This document shows positions 8,023 through 17,512 of a stretch of DNA of 64,000 bases, one piece after another. The notes below the pieces were generated by a model. It did no database searches, was not told the DNA's origin, and worked only from the letters and a program-made list of their open reading frames with translations. Each line of letters begins with the position of its first letter. The stretch's first letter is position 1. The stretch lies in the IMG/VR virus record IMGVR_UViG_3300042565_001021, positions 1 through 64,000 of that record; one strand, written 5' to 3'. The stretch is from a virus. The position numbers and the translations under genes are program-made.

Positions 8023-10779
8023 TTAATCAAACGAAAATAATGAATCGAACGACGATTTGACTTGAGTATTGTTGGTAATATCCCAATTCAAAACTCCGAG
8101 TAAGTTTTCGAATTTCTTAGCGATAGTATCTTCCATTTCACTACTATCGAACGGTAAATCCTTAAACCAATCTGGAATATGAAGAACGTCTGTTGGATAA
8201 GCAACCGAAGTGTATCCCATCGGATTTGGGCGAAGCTTACAGACGATGACTTTCATTCCATCAACTATCTTCATGCTGTAATTGTCGCCATTCATTCGGC
8301 GTAAGATATTCCAATTCATTGCTGCTCTGACGTGTCCGGGCAAGTTCGACTTACCTTCGCGCTCTTCTGTTTCTGTGTAGTTCGTCAAGTTGTTTACACG
8401 TTTCGGAGAACCTTTTTCCCAAGCTGGGACTTCAGCAAAGAACCGCTTAAACTCTTTAATTTTCTCAATGATCTGTTCCTTTGGCACATCGAGAAGAACG
8501 TCTTGTAAAATAACGCTTAGGAATTCCTGAACGACCTTCGGGGTGTCGCTGCGTCGTAGATCAAGTCCAGTAGCCTTTACTTTACCTAACCCTTCAATAA
8601 CACCTTTCTTCTTTGCTGTTTCGTGATCATAGTGATCAAGTCGTGTACCTTCTTGCTCATATACTAGAATAGCATAACGCTTCTTAGTAACAAACAATCC
8701 ACTGAGAGCAACAGTTTCTCGGCCGCCTTTAATCAGCGTACCGCGCTCTGATGGGCAATGGCATTCCCTCTCCATCATTGCTGGGAAGCTTTCGTTTACT
8801 TGTTCAGCAATGCTGTCGTATAGTTGGATGGCTATCTCTTTGTTCCATTCCATTTTCTTTGCTTTGACATCATCTTTAACCATTGGCCAAGCAGAGAAGT
8901 AAGCAGAGTCAGTATCACCGTACACAATAGCTTCGCCGTTGTATTCGTATTTGCCCGTTAAGCATTCGTTAATGAATGCGTCCATGTGTCTCGCAATGAT
9001 ACGACCAGTTAACGTAGTAGATTGACCTAAGCGATGATCGTGGAATCTACAACCTGGGTTAAGCAATGCTCCGTACAAACTGTTTAGGTTAATCTTCTTA
9101 ACAAGCTGTCGCTTATCCCAGAACGCAATTTCTTCTTTATCAGTTGCTGCTTTCTTTTTAGCTTGTAGTTCTTTTCGTTCAGCGTACCAAGTTGCTAGTA
9201 GCGTAGGTATAATACCTTCTGTCTCGTATTGGAAGATCGTACCGTTTGCGCTCAGGACCCACTTCTGACCACCTTCGAAGATGATACGCCATACTTCGTC
9301 TGCTGTGTGAGCAGTAGATACCCCATCTTCTTCCCAGTCAATAATGATCTCGGTACCTTTCTCCATGTTCATAACTGCGGTGTACTCTAAACTACCGAAC
9401 AGTCCTTCCCACGCGCCAGCAAACGACGCACCTTTAATCGTTTTCTTACCTACCTTCTTATCGGCCATTTTCTCAGAAATGTATCTATCAGTCATTACTG
9501 GACGAAGCTGACCGACAATAGTTTCTGGACCCATGTTCAGGGCACGAATACACGAAGGGTACAGAGAGTTAATGTCGATTGCTCCGATGTATTTGTGCAT
9601 TCCTTTTCTCGGATAAGCAACATACGCACCGGCTGCCTTTTCTGTTAGGTCCTCTTCTTTATCCTCGTCGTCTTCGTTGTGGAATGTGCGTTCCTTGCGC
9701 GACGGAACAATAAGCCCTTGCTTATGAGCAGCATTGATGATTGCCTGGTCGGTGACCGCAACCGCTCCCATAGTTGTCTGTAGCAATACTGTGTTATCGT
9801 GCGCTAGTTCGTTTGTCAGGTCCAGGAATTTTAGCTTCTTGTCAAGCTTCGCTAGTAGTATAACGTCCTGTCTGTTATAGTCTAAGAACTTGTAGTAGTC
9901 TTGGTTATACAGTTGATCCAGTGATCCCTCGTAGGACACCTTTCTCTCACCTAGCTCGTACTCACCAATAGCATCCAGCGAATAGCTGTGACGCTCTTCG
10001 TAAGTGTACTTGCGATACAGTTGCATGTAGTCAAGGTGTACGCGGCCAATTAGATCAAATGTAGTGCTCTTAGCACCGTACCGTTCGAACTCTCGCTGCT
10101 TAGGAAGCTGACCCCACAAACACATACGACGCAGGTCATCTTTAGCTAAGGTACGAATGATTCGCCCTACAATGTAGGGTATGTCGTACCCTTCGCTGTT
10201 CCAACCTGTTAAAATATCTGCGTCGTCGATGAGAGTTAAGAAAGAGTCAAGCATGTCAGCTTCTCTTTCAAACACATAAGTATCGTCGAACTTATTTGCT
10301 ATCACTTCAGCAGCTTCTAAAGACAACGATTTCGGTGGAACAGATAAAGTAACTAACTTATCTAGCCAGTCAAAGTAAATCGTGATAGCAGTGATTTTGT
10401 TGAATGGGTTATCTGTCGGAGCGTATCCACCTTGCTCTATGTCAAAGTCTGCCTCGATGTCGATAAATGCTGTGTGTAGCTTAGGAGACTTTGCTCCCAT
10501 GTAGTTAGTTTCTAAGCATCGAAAGACTACGTTACAGTCATTTTCCCACAGCCGCTTTCCACTGTGGATACGCATCTCTTTCCTAAACTCTTTATTGGAA
10601 CGAGATGTGAATCTGCTTACTGGTGTGCGGTAGATTGTTTGATGCTTACCTTTTGGGTCATCGAAATAAAAAATATATTCCGCCGGGAAATCTCTGAATA
10701 CTCGATTCCCATCTTTGTCGCGTTCTACTACGTGAATGCGATCTTTCTCTCGGTCGTGCCGTGCGTCGACGTAACTCAA
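8023..10779 (-). CDS. 43: family B replicative DNA polymerase (gp43-like)
   Basis: 918 residues with all expected motifs. Exonuclease I is FIDIEADFD (Asp107/Glu109), exonuclease II GWNSEGYDIPYI, exonuclease III YNRQDVILLAKL. Polymerase A is DINSLYPS (about 402), B KKINLNSLYG (about 566), C YGDTDSAYF (about 620). The C-terminus FDSLFSFD is a likely clamp-binding peptide. It replicates phage DNA with gp45 and gp44. The start codon is TTG: AGGAG lies 7 bases upstream and no better start precedes it. A short hairpin with an 8-base loop lies just upstream of the ribosome binding site. Confidence 0.97.
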   Translation of the reverse strand: MSYVDARHDREKDRIHVVERDKDGNRVFRDFPAEYIFYFDDPKGKHQTIYRTPVSRFTSRSNKEFRKEMRIHSGKRLWENDCNVVFRCLETNYMGAKSPKLHTAFIDIEADFDIEQGGYAPTDNPFNKITAITIYFDWLDKLVTLSVPPKSLSLEAAEVIANKFDDTYVFEREADMLDSFLTLIDDADILTGWNSEGYDIPYIVGRIIRTLAKDDLRRMCLWGQLPKQREFERYGAKSTTFDLIGRVHLDYMQLYRKYTYEERHSYSLDAIGEYELGERKVSYEGSLDQLYNQDYYKFLDYNRQDVILLAKLDKKLKFLDLTNELAHDNTVLLQTTMGAVAVTDQAIINAAHKQGLIVPSRKERTFHNEDDEDKEEDLTEKAAGAYVAYPRKGMHKYIGAIDINSLYPSCIRALNMGPETIVGQLRPVMTDRYISEKMADKKVGKKTIKGASFAGAWEGLFGSLEYTAVMNMEKGTEIIIDWEEDGVSTAHTADEVWRIIFEGGQKWVLSANGTIFQYETEGIIPTLLATWYAERKELQAKKKAATDKEEIAFWDKRQLVKKINLNSLYGALLNPGCRFHDHRLGQSTTLTGRIIARHMDAFINECLTGKYEYNGEAIVYGDTDSAYFSAWPMVKDDVKAKKMEWNKEIAIQLYDSIAEQVNESFPAMMERECHCPSERGTLIKGGRETVALSGLFVTKKRYAILVYEQEGTRLDHYDHETAKKKGVIEGLGKVKATGLDLRRSDTPKVVQEFLSVILQDVLLDVPKEQIIEKIKEFKRFFAEVPAWEKGSPKRVNNLTNYTETEEREGKSNLPGHVRAAMNWNILRRMNGDNYSMKIVDGMKVIVCKLRPNPMGYTSVAYPTDVLHIPDWFKDLPFDSSEMEDTIAKKFENLLGVLNWDITNNTQVKSSFDSLFSFD

Positions 10780-10795
10780 ATTGATACTCCTATTA

Positions 10796-10811
10796 TCCGC
10801 TTGTGGCCGGA
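10796..10811 (-). promoter_or_regulatory. candidate translational operator of the polymerase gene
   Basis: On the minus strand TCCG, an 8-base loop GCCACAAG and CGGA form a hairpin ending 4 bases before the AGGAG of the polymerase gene. T4 gp43 represses its own mRNA by binding a hairpin with an 8-base loop at this place. The loop sequence differs from T4 and the stem is only 4 bp. Confidence 0.3.
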
Positions 10812-10844
10812 ATCACCGTGATTTAAGTGCTGCTAGATTATTTC

Positions 10845-11105
10845 CTAGAGAGTACGCCCAACAGTTTCAAGAAGATCAGCAACTGTTTCGTGGTCTTCGT
10901 TCATTTCGGTGAACCTGGACTTTTGGGCAACCTTTACGGCTTTCTTCAGTAAGGCCGGTTTTATCTCTAGCTCTTCTGCTACTGCTTTGATTGTATCCGA
11001 AAGGCCTTCAGACAAGTCTTCTACTTCTTGGAGCACCGCTATGCTTTCGGTGAATAGCTGTGTCAGTTTCGCTTTCTGTTCCGGTGTAAACATCCTAGTA
11101 ACCAT
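10845..11105 (-). CDS. DsbA-like double-stranded DNA-binding protein
   Basis: 86 residues, all helical. The pattern LQEVEDLSEGLSDTIKAVAE followed by IKPALLKKAVKVA and LLETVGR matches what I know of T4-like DsbA (a small protein that binds dsDNA near late promoters). Match is by eye only. ATG 11105 has AGGAG upstream; an internal ATG (MFTPEQ, residue 5) is an alternative. A sigma70-like promoter lies at 11129-11158. Confidence 0.6.
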   Translation of the reverse strand: MVTRMFTPEQKAKLTQLFTESIAVLQEVEDLSEGLSDTIKAVAEELEIKPALLKKAVKVAQKSRFTEMNEDHETVADLLETVGRTL

Positions 11106-11128
11106 ACAATGAATCTCCTATTTAAATT

Positions 11129-11158
11129 ATTATAACGTAATATTATTTGTTAAATCAA
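11129..11158 (-). promoter_or_regulatory. sigma70-like promoter for DsbA-like gene
   Basis: Minus strand TTGATT (11153-11158), 18-bp spacer, perfect TATAAT (11129-11134), with AGGAG downstream before the ATG. Confidence 0.55.
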
Positions 11159-11167
11159 CCCGTTTGG

Positions 11168-11175
11168 TATAAATA
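11168..11175 (+). promoter_or_regulatory. late promoter box of GIY-YIG gene
   Basis: Exact T4 late core TATAAATA on the plus strand, 5 bases before the leader hairpin at 11181-11211. Confidence 0.65.
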
Positions 11176-11180
11176 ATAGT

Positions 11181-11211
11181 GCGGTTCGCTGGTTTCGTCG
11201 ACCCTAACCGC
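11181..11211 (+). promoter_or_regulatory. homing-endonuclease leader hairpin, copy A
   Basis: GCGGTT (11181-11186) pairs perfectly with AACCGC (11206-11211). Next to the left arm is CGC then GG, and CCCT precedes the right arm; TCTA follows it. The layout equals that of the leaders at 46313-46342 and 47397-47426 although the arm sequences differ, so pairing is conserved while sequence is not. It lies between the late box and the endonuclease start. Confidence 0.6.
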
Positions 11212-11235
11212 TCTATCGCTAACTGGAGCAACAGC

Positions 11236-11907
11236 ATGAGTATTTATAGTCATATCGCGCCACCCACTGGATTTTATGTATACGCATATATTCGGATTAA
11301 AGATTCTAAAACAGCAAAAGCAGGCACACCTTACTACATTGGTAAAGGTAAGCAATCAAGGGCAATCGCAAAACATTCTTTTACAGTTCCGGAATGCTCG
11401 AGAATAATTATCTTAGAAGAAAACCTAACCGAAATCGGTGCTTTAGCAATTGAGAGGCGCCTTATTAGATTATGGGGCCGTAAAGATTTAGGAACCGGTA
11501 TTTTGTTGAATATGACTGACGGCGGCGACGGTGCCGAGGGGCAACTGTGTTCAGATTCGAAGAGAGCTGCTCTTTCGAAAAAGTTAACCGGGTTATCAAA
11601 AACTACCGACGCATATAAGAAAATACTATCTGACGAAATCAAGAATGGTAAGCGACCCACATTTACTACTGCCGGATATAAATTCACGGATGAACAATGT
11701 TCTAATATATCAAAAGGAAGAAAAGGGCAACCTGCGAACAACAAAGGGGTATCGCCGACAAAAGTAACCTGCTTACACTGTAAGAAAGAAGTAGATGTCC
11801 GCAACTATTCGCGATGGCATTTTAATAACTGTAAGAAGGGTGTCCGATTCGAACAAGCAGGCAGCGAATCTACTTATTCAGGTTCGGATCGACCTACGCC
11901 ACCGTAG
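11236..11907 (+). CDS. GIY-YIG homing endonuclease with C-terminal zinc finger
   Basis: 223 residues on the strand opposite its neighbours. GIY-YIG core: [38 protein letters not shown] and MTDGGDG. A linker follows, then a C-terminal treble-clef-like finger with CLHCKKE and HFNNCKKG (CxxC...HxxxxC), a DNA-recognition add-on known in phage homing enzymes. I chose ATG 11236 (TGGAGC upstream); the in-frame GTG at 11179 lies inside the leader hairpin. Inserted between the DsbA-like gene and the structural block, convergent with the next gene. Confidence 0.92.
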   Translation: MSIYSHIAPPTGFYVYAYIRIKDSKTAKAGTPYYIGKGKQSRAIAKHSFTVPECSRIIILEENLTEIGALAIERRLIRLWGRKDLGTGILLNMTDGGDGAEGQLCSDSKRAALSKKLTGLSKTTDAYKKILSDEIKNGKRPTFTTAGYKFTDEQCSNISKGRKGQPANNKGVSPTKVTCLHCKKEVDVRNYSRWHFNNCKKGVRFEQAGSESTYSGSDRPTPP

Positions 11908-11931
11908 CCATAACGGTCCCGGTTACGTTCT

Positions 11932-13149
11932 TTATCGTCGGCCACCAAGGTCGGTGACCGGTTCCTTTAACCATTCTATGCGGTTCTTTATTTTAGCAGC
12001 AAGTGCTGGATCTTTATCGACTACTTGTTCGTATCGTTGTTCTAACTTAGCAATCTTCTCGTTAGTTATTTGATCCATTTTATGATAAGCACCACCTAAC
12101 CCACCAACAGTGCCAACAGCAATTGCAGTAGCAGCTATATTTTGTTTCCATCCTTCTTTAATCTCGTCTTCAGTAAACACTGGTGGATTTTGCTTGGTCT
12201 GTATCTTACGTTTCAGTGCTTCACGACCTTTAACACGATCCCACATGCCGCGGACTTTACCTTTAGCAATCTCACCTTTTACTTCGTCTGGTTGAGTTCG
12301 AAGATCGCGCAGTCTCTTTGCTTGTAGATTTGCTACTGTTAGGTCGTCGATCTCGCGAACAATCTTCTCTCCGTTATCATCATACTCTCTGTGTATTGAA
12401 GTTAAGTCTTTTAAACGGGAATCCCATGGAGCAAACACTTCGTTTGGTTGTACAGCAATCATATCACCTGCTGCCCAGTTCCTTAGCTTGCCACCGTTTA
12501 GTTTAATGTGACACAGTCCGGTCTCACCAATGCGCTTAAACAGTCCATACGATACATTATCTGGATGATCGTTAGCAACAATTGCTACCTGCTGACCTAC
12601 GAGTTTCTCTACACCTTTGTTGAATATGCTTCCTTGCTTGTTAGGGATGCTCTTAGTCATTGAGGCTTCTGGCACCGGAATACCTTTGTCATACCCTTCT
12701 ACATAGTATGCGTCGTATACCTTAAACCCTTGCTTCTTGTAATGTTCAACTGCTTTCTTGAGTGCGTCAACTTCGTCGCCTTTAACACGGATGAACTTTT
12801 GAATTTCCTCGTTTCTTTCTGACACTGCTACGGCGTTAGGATTAGATATCGTAACAGAGATGCGATGATAGGCTGTGTTAGATTCGTTTATAGCAGTTCC
12901 TTCATTCTCGATCTCTTCTGTAAACCCCTTTAAGGCCATTGTAGCTTTAATCTTTTCAAACGGCAAAGTAACAGGAATACGCTTCTTCTCTTGCCCTACT
13001 TCCATCTCGAAAGCGTTTTCTCCAGGACCCGTCTTCCATAGGTAGATCTTAGATGCCATGCCAGTTGGTTTATCTAGTGTAGGACCTTTGCGGAAAATAG
13101 CAATTAGCTTGCCTTCGCTTTCTTGTAAAAAGAGTTCAGTGACAAACAT
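11932..13149 (-). CDS. putative internal virion protein
   Basis: 405 residues, function unknown. The N-terminus MFVTELFLQE ends in a hydrophobic-x-Glu site and resembles T4 capsid-targeting peptides, which the gp21 protease cuts after such a Glu. The middle is mixed alpha/beta; the C-terminal third is basic, then has a short hydrophobic Ala/Gly stretch (AATAIAVGTVGGLGGAY). Last gene of a long minus-strand block of virion proteins. RBS AAGGA lies 11 bases upstream of the ATG. Confidence 0.65.
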   Translation of the reverse strand: MFVTELFLQESEGKLIAIFRKGPTLDKPTGMASKIYLWKTGPGENAFEMEVGQEKKRIPVTLPFEKIKATMALKGFTEEIENEGTAINESNTAYHRISVTISNPNAVAVSERNEEIQKFIRVKGDEVDALKKAVEHYKKQGFKVYDAYYVEGYDKGIPVPEASMTKSIPNKQGSIFNKGVEKLVGQQVAIVANDHPDNVSYGLFKRIGETGLCHIKLNGGKLRNWAAGDMIAVQPNEVFAPWDSRLKDLTSIHREYDDNGEKIVREIDDLTVANLQAKRLRDLRTQPDEVKGEIAKGKVRGMWDRVKGREALKRKIQTKQNPPVFTEDEIKEGWKQNIAATAIAVGTVGGLGGAYHKMDQITNEKIAKLEQRYEQVVDKDPALAAKIKNRIEWLKEPVTDLGGRR

Positions 13150-13151
13150 GC

Positions 13152-13514
13152 TTATTTTTCCTTGTTAATAAGATTCAGTGATTTTTCATCTTCTCGACGA
13201 GCGTCTCGGATACGACGAACGTATCGATCATGTAATGCTTGCTCCATCGGCTCAAGCCTGCCGCCTTGTGCTTGTTTCTTAGCGTCGAGCTTAAATAGCT
13301 CGTCTTCAGTTTGTTCTATGCGCAACTGTCTGACATTGTATTCCATTGACTGCTGCATCCTGGCTACGTCAGCAGCTGAGGCATAGTGACTGTCGATTGC
13401 CCAGATGCTACCCAGGATAGCAACCACCGCGGAAACTACTGACCCGACCGTTTTTAAGCTAATTGTCACATGCTTAGATTCTAATGCTGTTGCTGGTTCT
13501 TGTTCGTCTGCCAT
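13152..13514 (-). CDS. membrane-anchored coiled-coil protein
   Basis: 120 residues. One membrane segment at about residues 24-42 (TVGSVVSAVVAILGSIWAI) is followed by a charged helix rich in Glu, Arg and Gln likely to form a coiled coil. Function unknown. The 2-3 base gaps to both neighbours indicate one operon. Confidence 0.7.
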   Translation of the reverse strand: MADEQEPATALESKHVTISLKTVGSVVSAVVAILGSIWAIDSHYASAADVARMQQSMEYNVRQLRIEQTEDELFKLDAKKQAQGGRLEPMEQALHDRYVRRIRDARREDEKSLNLINKEK

Positions 13515-13515
13515 A

Positions 13516-14658
13516 TTATGCCTTTGCTATAGTCTGTTTTAGAGCATTAAATGCTGCCGGCTGCATCGAACTCTTTAGCCCAGTTACCATGTCAGGTACT
13601 GATGCCTTAGCTGCCATCGGTGATCCTGGAGGTGCTGGCGGTTGCTGTGGTTGCGTTTGTGCTGCTGGTTGTTGTCCTGGCTGTACAGGTTGTCCTGGTT
13701 GAGCTTGAGCAGGTTGTCCGGGAGTAGGAACGACCTGGTTAATCGGAGCCTCTTTAAGAGACTTGTTAGCCATTGCCTTCTTAGTTTCTCTTAGCTTGCC
13801 CTGCATGTCCTCTAGCTTCCTGCGCAATGCTTCTGCTTTTGATCTCTTAGACTGAGGGGCACTTTCGTCTGTAAGCGGCTTTGCGCCTTGTGCTTTTACG
13901 ATTGATTCCCAGGACGGAGTTTCTTCTTGCTGAGGTTTAGTTGCCGGCTTTCTAACTGGTGGTCGTGAGCGCTCGGTCGGGACATCTTTGCTTGCTCCAC
14001 GGAATTCGTCGTGGCCGGCCTTCGCTTCGTTCATTGCTTCGTAATCTTTATTGTCGACATACATGTCGGAATCACGATCGTAATACTTGCCTTCTCTTGC
14101 GTCGTAATACAGCACCTTGCCGCTCTTTGTGCGGAACGGTCCTTCTAACCCTTGGTCAGACATATCAGTGTAGCGTTCTCTGTCAATGCTTGGCACTGTG
14201 CCGCGGGCATTGATACGATCCCATAGTGCTCTATTCTCACCCTTGGCTTCTTCAACTGGTTTTTCAACGACCGGTCCCGGTGTCACTGGGGTTTCGATAA
14301 CACGAACTTTTACCCCAGTTGTCTGAACTGTTGGAGCTGCTGCTGGCTTTGTTTTAGTAGAAGTGACATCAAACTCTACCATTGGTTTAAACTCGATGGA
14401 CTCAGTTAGTGGAACAAAGAACTTACCATCTACAACCACTTCAAGTTTTGCTTCAAATGTTCCGGCTGGTAAGATACCTTTTAGCTTCGGAATCGTAGCA
14501 GTAATCGTACCGTTGTTCTCAACGCATTTACAGATAATCCCGTAAGTTGGCCCTTCAATAATGAAGCGGATCTCGGACGTTGATTCTGTAGTGCCGTGCA
14601 CTTCGATACCAAAGTCCATCTCAGTTGCTTCATTTAATTCTAATTGTGCTAAAATCAT
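13516..14658 (-). CDS. putative virion protein with Pro/Gln-rich C-terminus
   Basis: 380 residues. The first 110 residues form a beta-rich domain (MILAQLELNE..., GILPAGTFEAKLEVVVDGKF) reminiscent of unnamed head proteins of T4-like cyanophages. The middle is charged and disordered; around residues 315-350 is a Pro/Gln/Ala-rich tract. LNE near the N-terminus could be a prohead-protease site. It overlaps the upstream gene by 4 bases. Confidence 0.65.
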   Translation of the reverse strand: MILAQLELNEATEMDFGIEVHGTTESTSEIRFIIEGPTYGIICKCVENNGTITATIPKLKGILPAGTFEAKLEVVVDGKFFVPLTESIEFKPMVEFDVTSTKTKPAAAPTVQTTGVKVRVIETPVTPGPVVEKPVEEAKGENRALWDRINARGTVPSIDRERYTDMSDQGLEGPFRTKSGKVLYYDAREGKYYDRDSDMYVDNKDYEAMNEAKAGHDEFRGASKDVPTERSRPPVRKPATKPQQEETPSWESIVKAQGAKPLTDESAPQSKRSKAEALRRKLEDMQGKLRETKKAMANKSLKEAPINQVVPTPGQPAQAQPGQPVQPGQQPAAQTQPQQPPAPPGSPMAAKASVPDMVTGLKSSMQPAAFNALKQTIAKA

Positions 14659-15020
14659 AGCTTTTTACCCTTAACAAAGATATTTTTAATATTTATGCCT
14701 AATTGCTGAATCTTAATAGAGACTGTATCTACCAGTCTTATAGCACCCGTAAACCAGGCTGTGATAGCTGGTATTTGATCAGCAAAGAATTTAGATGTTC
14801 TGTATTCTGACTCCCATACTTTATCGTCTTTCTTAATGCGGACGATAATAACATGGTCCATCCCTGTGTAAGGATAGAGTTTGCCAACTCCGGAGCCACC
14901 ACCTCCGCCACCACTGGAAGGAGGGATAACAATTACGTCAAAGCTGTATCCGCATGTAGCCATGCTGAACGTAGTCCATCCCGGACCTACACCCTCAGTG
15001 GCTAACTGAAAGTGATCCAT
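14655..15020 (-). CDS. small virion-associated protein (hypothetical)
   Basis: 121 residues, beta-rich, with a run of six Gly after PPSS at about residues 36-41 acting as a flexible linker. No family recognised. The ATG overlaps the last base of the upstream stop and its own stop overlaps the next gene, so it is translated together with the 828-residue protein upstream. Confidence 0.65.
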   Translation of the reverse strand: MDHFQLATEGVGPGWTTFSMATCGYSFDVIVIPPSSGGGGGGSGVGKLYPYTGMDHVIIVRIKKDDKVWESEYRTSKFFADQIPAITAWFTGAIRLVDTVSIKIQQLGINIKNIFVKGKKL

Positions 15021-17506
15021 TATACCCTCGTAACTACTGTGCTATTTGCGTCAGAAACAATAGTTTGGCTAATAGTTCCTGCGGTCCTTGCTGTCTTAGT
15101 AACAGTTAGTGGCTTCGTTGGGTCTAAACCAAGGAGCTCGTACATTTCGAGTATCATTGTCTCTTGCGTTGAAGACAATGTCTCAATTTGATCAACTGTA
15201 GTTTGGATATCAAGTATTGTAGCACCTGCTGTTCCTGGGCCATAGGTAGATAGGTCAGCAGTCCACGGGTCGCCAGCGTTACCAGCACCGTTCAACTTTG
15301 CACCCATTGTTAGAGCAGTATTGTGGTCAGCTGAGGATTTGTCCCACACTGCATCAGCAATGTCTGCAGCAGTAATGATATCAATTGCTGTTATGGCGCA
15401 GGAATCAATATGTAGATCGTGGGAGTTGTGATATGTTGTTACGTTATGAACAAGACGTATTTTAACTTCGTTATTATTTGACCGATCGACATGCTGTTCA
15501 TAATAGCTGTGACTAAACTCTGTGTCTAGTGTAGTACTGATCATAAAATCTTCATGCAATAGTTCCCACGCTGCAGATTCTACGTTCCATACCCACAACT
15601 CTATGTAATGGCTAGTACCCTTTCCGTCGTACCGTCCAAATAACGTAAATACTCCCGCCCTCTGTGCTGCTGATGCTAAGTTGAAAACAAACTCAACTGT
15701 TAAACCAGTGACGTTATCTTCGTCAATCACCCAGTGATTATTATCTCGGATTGTGGTGTCTGCTATTGTGCCAGAAGTTAGAGTACCGTATATTATAGAT
15801 CCACTGACGTAAGGTATTGTCGACGTCGCCGTTGCTGCATGTATGTCGGAATGTGTAGCTAACTCTTCACCGAAGGTTCCTTGTGTTGTGTAGTCAACCA
15901 GCTGGGCATACCACACTGCATCGGCAATCTCGGTTGACGTCAATGATGAAGATTCCAACAACGTCCTAAAGTTTATAGCTACGACTTGGTTGTTTGATAT
16001 GTTGCCACCAGTAGATTCGGTAAGAGCCACATTTATCGTTACATATCCGACGTTGTTAACTGTACTGCCCACAACCCACTTCTGCATGGTTCCTGAATCG
16101 TCCTTGTCTTGGATCATTATTTTTGTTCCAGCGACAATCGTGCCTACATGAGCACTAATATCGAGCCCAGTGTTCGTGCTGTGATCTAGGTATATCTGAG
16201 TTGCACTTGCCTGAGTTGCATTATTCCAACGAACTCTTCCTGCACCCGGGTCGGAGTCGGTAGTGATATTGCTAGCTTTATATTCTAGCAGAGTCGATGC
16301 ACTTACCGAAGTGTCAGTTAATGTTCGTGAAGTCGCACTCCATATTGCATCTACTGTAACAGCAAAGCCATCTGCATCAACCTCTGTACCTAGCGAATTG
16401 TTAACCAATGTGCCAAATCCTGTTACTGTAATTTTACCTGTAGTGCATGTTGAATCAACCGTAACAGTTCCACCATTCATATGAATCCACATTTGACCTG
16501 ACGTGGTAGGGTGGTTTTGGTTGATGATCTTAATTCTACCGTTGAATCCATCTAACGTGATGTTCAACCGTGCACCATTACGATCGATGATAGCCGTTGC
16601 CTCGTCAGAGTAGCATTCTTTGAAGTAAGAGGCGTGTCCGGAAGACACGCTTGAGGTCTGCTTAATCGTGTATCCACGGGAGGTACCATCTAATAAGCCG
16701 CATTGTTTGTAGATACAGTGGGCGTTTTCAAGACCGTCAATGATACAATCGTGATACTGCGATTCTCCGCCTTGATATCCCGTTATCTTGCAATGTGTCC
16801 ACTGAGAATTTGTAGTGATACACCCTTGCATTAACGTGACCGTAGTACGGAACACGTTTAAAGTAGCGCCATCGCCTTCGAACCTAAGATTAGTGACATC
16901 GTCTGTTGCCCCGATAGTAATGTTGCTCTTCAGATAAAACAAATCCAGACCACGCTGTGCAGCAATGAACTTTGCGTCTACTAATGTCTTAACTGGCTTT
17001 TGAAGAGTACCAGTTGGGTATACTGTCCCATCAGTTCCGTTCGCTGTGTCAATATACACCTTACCGTTGTAAGATGCCTGTTCCAATTCTCGAGTTTGAA
17101 TAAGACCAGCTGAGTTAGCAGATCTAACAGATACTTGGTTAACAATAACTCGGTCAGCGATGTTTGTGTTAGCGCCGACGATGTTAACAGCGTATTGGCC
17201 GTCTTCGAACGTTACTGTGTAATCATTGATGAGCTCTATAACCCGTGCCAGAGTAACACCACCGACCGTTGTAGGTGGATAATTGTTGTGCGTGTTTGGA
17301 AACACCATTGCTTCGGGCTCATCTTCAAAGCTTTTTAGAGCAAGCCTGAAGGTGTTTGCGTCGAGTTCACGGACTTCGACCGGAGATGTCTGAATTAAAG
17401 TCATCTCAGTTCTCGGAATGATGATATTCCGATTTGGCCAATCCATAGTTATGCCAACCTGTACGTACTTGGTGTTAGCATACCCCGATGCGAAATAATT
17501 AGCCAT
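15020..17506 (-). CDS. right-handed beta-helix tail or baseplate protein
   Basis: 828 residues. From about residue 150 (YIDTANGTDGTVYPTGTLQK, a typical start of pectate-lyase-like phage appendages) to about 360 there are short repeated turns of the kind THCKITGYQGGESQYHDCII, the parallel beta-helix pattern of tail spikes and fibres. C-terminal half is beta-rich with repeated IADAVW words (AEIADAVWYA, AADIADAVWDK). Likely a host-contact or decorating virion protein; no lyase residues identified. Confidence 0.7.
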   Translation of the reverse strand: MANYFASGYANTKYVQVGITMDWPNRNIIIPRTEMTLIQTSPVEVRELDANTFRLALKSFEDEPEAMVFPNTHNNYPPTTVGGVTLARVIELINDYTVTFEDGQYAVNIVGANTNIADRVIVNQVSVRSANSAGLIQTRELEQASYNGKVYIDTANGTDGTVYPTGTLQKPVKTLVDAKFIAAQRGLDLFYLKSNITIGATDDVTNLRFEGDGATLNVFRTTVTLMQGCITTNSQWTHCKITGYQGGESQYHDCIIDGLENAHCIYKQCGLLDGTSRGYTIKQTSSVSSGHASYFKECYSDEATAIIDRNGARLNITLDGFNGRIKIINQNHPTTSGQMWIHMNGGTVTVDSTCTTGKITVTGFGTLVNNSLGTEVDADGFAVTVDAIWSATSRTLTDTSVSASTLLEYKASNITTDSDPGAGRVRWNNATQASATQIYLDHSTNTGLDISAHVGTIVAGTKIMIQDKDDSGTMQKWVVGSTVNNVGYVTINVALTESTGGNISNNQVVAINFRTLLESSSLTSTEIADAVWYAQLVDYTTQGTFGEELATHSDIHAATATSTIPYVSGSIIYGTLTSGTIADTTIRDNNHWVIDEDNVTGLTVEFVFNLASAAQRAGVFTLFGRYDGKGTSHYIELWVWNVESAAWELLHEDFMISTTLDTEFSHSYYEQHVDRSNNNEVKIRLVHNVTTYHNSHDLHIDSCAITAIDIITAADIADAVWDKSSADHNTALTMGAKLNGAGNAGDPWTADLSTYGPGTAGATILDIQTTVDQIETLSSTQETMILEMYELLGLDPTKPLTVTKTARTAGTISQTIVSDANSTVVTRV

Positions 17507-17512
17507 TAACGG

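Noticed and set aside
10801-10830. AATCAC-G-GTGATT dyad downstream of the DsbA-like gene as terminator
   Set aside because: The arms leave a one-base loop and there is no U-run; it cannot form a proper RNA hairpin and is too short to call an operator.
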